This document shows positions 61,682 to 64,000 of a DNA stretch of 64,000 nucleotides, in pieces (the stretch's first letter is position 1; each line of letters begins with the position of its first letter). This DNA is from Clostridiales bacterium CHKCI001 (GTDB taxonomy: Bacteria > Bacillota > Clostridia > Lachnospirales > Lachnospiraceae). The stretch lies in assembly GCA_900045905.1 (NCBI GenBank), contig FCNS01000037.1, positions 1 to 64,000 on the forward strand, read 5' to 3'. Below the pieces are notes generated by a model. It ran no database searches, was not told the DNA's origin, and was given only the letters and a program-made list of their open reading frames with translations. The position numbers and the translations under genes are program-made.

Positions 61682-62521
61682 TTATTTAGTATAGTCGTAG
61701 AAACCTTTTCCAGTCTTCATTCCTAACTGACCGCCACGTACCATCTTTCTTAACAATGGATGAGGACGATACTTAGGATCTCCTGTTTCTGCCTGGAGAA
61801 CTTCCATGATAGCCAATACAATGTCAAGACCTACTAAATCACCTAATGCTAAAGGTCCCATTGGATGATTTGCCCCCAACTTCATCGCGTTATCAATACC
61901 TTCTACAGATGCAACACCATCTGCATAAATGCCGATTGCTTCGTTGATCATTGGGATTAAGATTCTATTTACAACAAAACCTGCTGCTTCTTCTACCTGT
62001 ACAGGAACTTTTCCAATTTCTGTAGCGATAGCTTTGATCTTTTCAACAGTTTCTTCTGGTGTATTTAAACCAGCGATTACTTCTACCAGTTTCATAACAG
62101 CTGCAGGATTGAAGAAATGCATACCAATTACTGGTCTGTCAAGTCCTGCGCCGATTTCAGTAATAGAAAGAGAAGATGTATTGGTTGCAAAAATACATTC
62201 TGGCTTACAAATAGACTGTAATTCCTTGAATGTCTGCTGCTTTACTGCCATGTTTTCCAGTGCAGCTTCTACAACTAAGTCACAATCTGTACAGATATCT
62301 TTTACACCTGTTGTGATCTTAGCTAAAATAGCATCTGCCTTTTCCTGAGTCATTTTGCCTTTTGCAATTCTCTTTTCAAATCCCTTTGCAATTTTCTTCT
62401 TACCGTTTGCAGCGAATTCTTCATTAATATCACATAAGCAAACTTCATAACCTTCTGTCTGAGCAAATGCCTGAGCAATACCAGAACCCATAGTTCCAGC
62501 GCCAATAATACCTACTTTCAT
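61682..62521 (-). CDS. hbd: 3-Hydroxybutyryl-CoA dehydrogenase
   Basis: 279 residues. The NAD site is [20 protein letters not shown]; the catalytic His is in [18 protein letters not shown]. It reduces acetoacetyl-CoA to 3-hydroxybutyryl-CoA with NAD(P)H. Regular length and no internal anomalies. It lies between crt and bcd in the operon; a 136-bp gap with a small hairpin (62565-62594) separates it from crt. Confidence 0.97.
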   Translation of the reverse strand: MKVGIIGAGTMGSGIAQAFAQTEGYEVCLCDINEEFAANGKKKIAKGFEKRIAKGKMTQEKADAILAKITTGVKDICTDCDLVVEAALENMAVKQQTFKELQSICKPECIFATNTSSLSITEIGAGLDRPVIGMHFFNPAAVMKLVEVIAGLNTPEETVEKIKAIATEIGKVPVQVEEAAGFVVNRILIPMINEAIGIYADGVASVEGIDNAMKLGANHPMGPLALGDLVGLDIVLAIMEVLQAETGDPKYRPHPLLRKMVRGGQLGMKTGKGFYDYTK

Positions 62522-62657
62522 TTGATTACCTCCTAAATTATATAAAATTAACCATAGAGAATAGTCTGGCTGGGGATTTCAGCAAAATGCCAGAACCATT
62601 CCTGGTAAATCTCTTAATATTAAAACAATGCGAAACTCATATGATGAATTTCTATTT

Positions 62658-63449
62658 TTATCTATTCTTAAATGGAACAACCTTTAACTTCTTTGTTTTG
62701 TCTTTTTCTAAGAAGTTACCCATTCCAGCCTTTTGATCTTCTGTTTCAAAGCAATCGCCAAATAATTTCTCTTCGATTACAATTGCCTGATCCATATCTA
62801 CTTGGAGACCTTCGTTAATTGCCTTCTTACAATTACGAACTGCGATTGGAGCATTCTTTGCAATTGTAGCCGCAAGTTTCTTTGCTGCTGGCATTAACTC
62901 TTCTTGTGGATACACATTATTTACTAAACCAATGCGATAAGCTTCATCTGCTTTGATATTTCTTGCACCATAGATCATTTCTTTCGCTTTTCCAACACCT
63001 ACGATACGAGCAAGCCTCTGTGTTCCTCCAAAACCTGGTGTAATTCCAAGACCAACTTCTGGTTGTCCAAATACTGCATTATCAGAACAGATACGAATAT
63101 CACAGCTCATGGAGATCTCACAGCCGCCGCCTAATGCAAATCCATTGATTGCTGCAATCACTGGGATTGGGAATGTTTCCAATTTACGGAATACATCATT
63201 TCCCTTCTTACCAAAAGCTTCTCCTTCTGCCTTTGTAAGAGAACTCATTTCTCCAATATCTGCACCAGCTACAAATGATTTTTCTCCTGCACCTGTTAAA
63301 ATAAGCACGCGTACTTCTTCTAGATCCACCTGATCCAATGTTGCATCCAATTCATCCAAAACGGTACTATTTAATGCATTTAATGCCTTTGGACGATTAA
63401 TTGTAATAATGCCAACCTGATTTTCTACTTCATAAGTAATAAATTCCAT
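62658..63449 (-). CDS. crt: 3-Hydroxybutyryl-CoA dehydratase (crotonase)
   Basis: 263 residues of the enoyl-CoA hydratase family: INRPKALNALNSTVLDEL, SFVAGADIGEMS (oxyanion hole), and FALGGGCEISMSCDIRI with the catalytic glutamate region EVGLGITPGFGGTQRL. It dehydrates 3-hydroxybutyryl-CoA to crotonyl-CoA. The second gene of the operon, separated from thl by a structured 290-bp gap. Confidence 0.96.
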   Translation of the reverse strand: MEFITYEVENQVGIITINRPKALNALNSTVLDELDATLDQVDLEEVRVLILTGAGEKSFVAGADIGEMSSLTKAEGEAFGKKGNDVFRKLETFPIPVIAAINGFALGGGCEISMSCDIRICSDNAVFGQPEVGLGITPGFGGTQRLARIVGVGKAKEMIYGARNIKADEAYRIGLVNNVYPQEELMPAAKKLAATIAKNAPIAVRNCKKAINEGLQVDMDQAIVIEEKLFGDCFETEDQKAGMGNFLEKDKTKKLKVVPFKNR

Positions 63450-63739
63450 TGGTATCCTCTCCTTTCAAAATCGATCGAGTAGGCTAACTCCTACTCGATT
63501 CCTGCGATGCAGTATAGCTCGCATCACAGATGCTCACTGTACTTGCCCAGCCAATGTCCGTCGGTGCAAGCACTGCGGACGCTTACTAGACTTATCGCAC
63601 AAACAATGAGAAACACAATCTTGGTTTCTCATGTCTACATGCAGAATCCAACGGGGATTTCTATCTTCCCTCTTGGTCTTAGCATAAATATTACAATCGA
63701 CAGTCTGAGATTTCCCAGACCGCCGATAATTTATTGAAA
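63450..63739. other. Structured intergenic region between thl and crt
   Basis: 290 bp without a gene. Three stems are visible: ATCGAGTAGG/CCTACTCGAT (63474-63499), an imperfect GTCCG...CGGAC stem (about 63560-63590), and ATGAGAAAC/GTTTCTCAT (about 63607-63633). It may be a repeat element, an RNA processing site or a partial terminator tuning downstream genes. Confidence 0.5.

Positions 63740-64000
<261 letters not shown>

Overview
The window reads as chromosome of a low-GC, strictly fermentative Firmicute of the Lachnospiraceae/Clostridiales type, very probably a gut butyrate producer. The grounds are AT-rich intergenic DNA, strong AGGAGG-type ribosome sites, a thl-crt-hbd-bcd-etfB-etfA butyryl-CoA operon (58.6-64 kb), a separate ptb-buk pair that turns butyryl-CoA into butyrate and ATP (13.7-15.7 kb), and an aromatic amino acid decarboxylase resembling gut Ruminococcus enzymes (57.1 kb). 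No species name can be given from sequence alone.

Layout. 0-2 kb is a graveyard: an IS200/IS605 element with a dead tnpA, a tnpB running off the window edge, a truncated hydrolase and a broken AAA-ATPase. 2-13 kb holds a repetitive lipoprotein and ordinary chromosomal genes (ilvE, folA, DUF711, ACT protein, a metallo-hydrolase, coaE, polA, a zinc-finger anti-sigma-like protein, an ATP-grasp protein). 13.2-17 kb holds ptb-buk, behind a promoter and a 160-bp multi-stem element, then a DUF4317 gene. 17-20 kb holds an ABC exporter and a tnpB with an internal deletion. 20.3-37.4 kb is a continuous leftward molybdenum block: a Crp-family regulator, asrABC-like siroheme reductase genes, a molybdopterin oxidoreductase of nitrate-reductase type with a ferredoxin and an FAD oxidoreductase, a TDT-family anion transporter, the full molybdenum cofactor pathway (mobA, moaC, moaA, mog, two moeA-like genes, mobB, a MOSC protein) and the molybdate transporter modABC. 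A probable Moco-type riboswitch with a terminator-like hairpin sits in the middle. 37.6-42 kb has an alpha-galactosidase and small housekeeping genes.

42-53.2 kb is the most unusual part: a type III-D CRISPR-Cas locus (cas10 without an HD domain, csx10, a double RAMP, csx19, a TIGR03986 RAMP and cas6), a four-repeat array, and a gene upstream of cas10 for a two-pass membrane protein with a C-terminal Rossmann-like domain. No cas1, cas2, csm6, csx1 or other known effector is present. The locus is bracketed by two nearly identical direct repeats of about 255 bp, each made of one CRISPR repeat plus the leader. Both leaders carry the same promoter, pointing leftward. The right copy has no spacers and points into the membrane-protein gene. 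That protein is the best candidate in the window for an undescribed component.

53-58.5 kb carries accessory genes (RibD-type reductase, SHOCT protein, acetyltransferase, esterase, LysR regulator with a divergent aromatic amino acid decarboxylase). A second copy of the multi-stem element seen before ptb lies just in front of the acetyltransferase gene. All homology statements rest on recognition of motifs and gene order; no database search was run.
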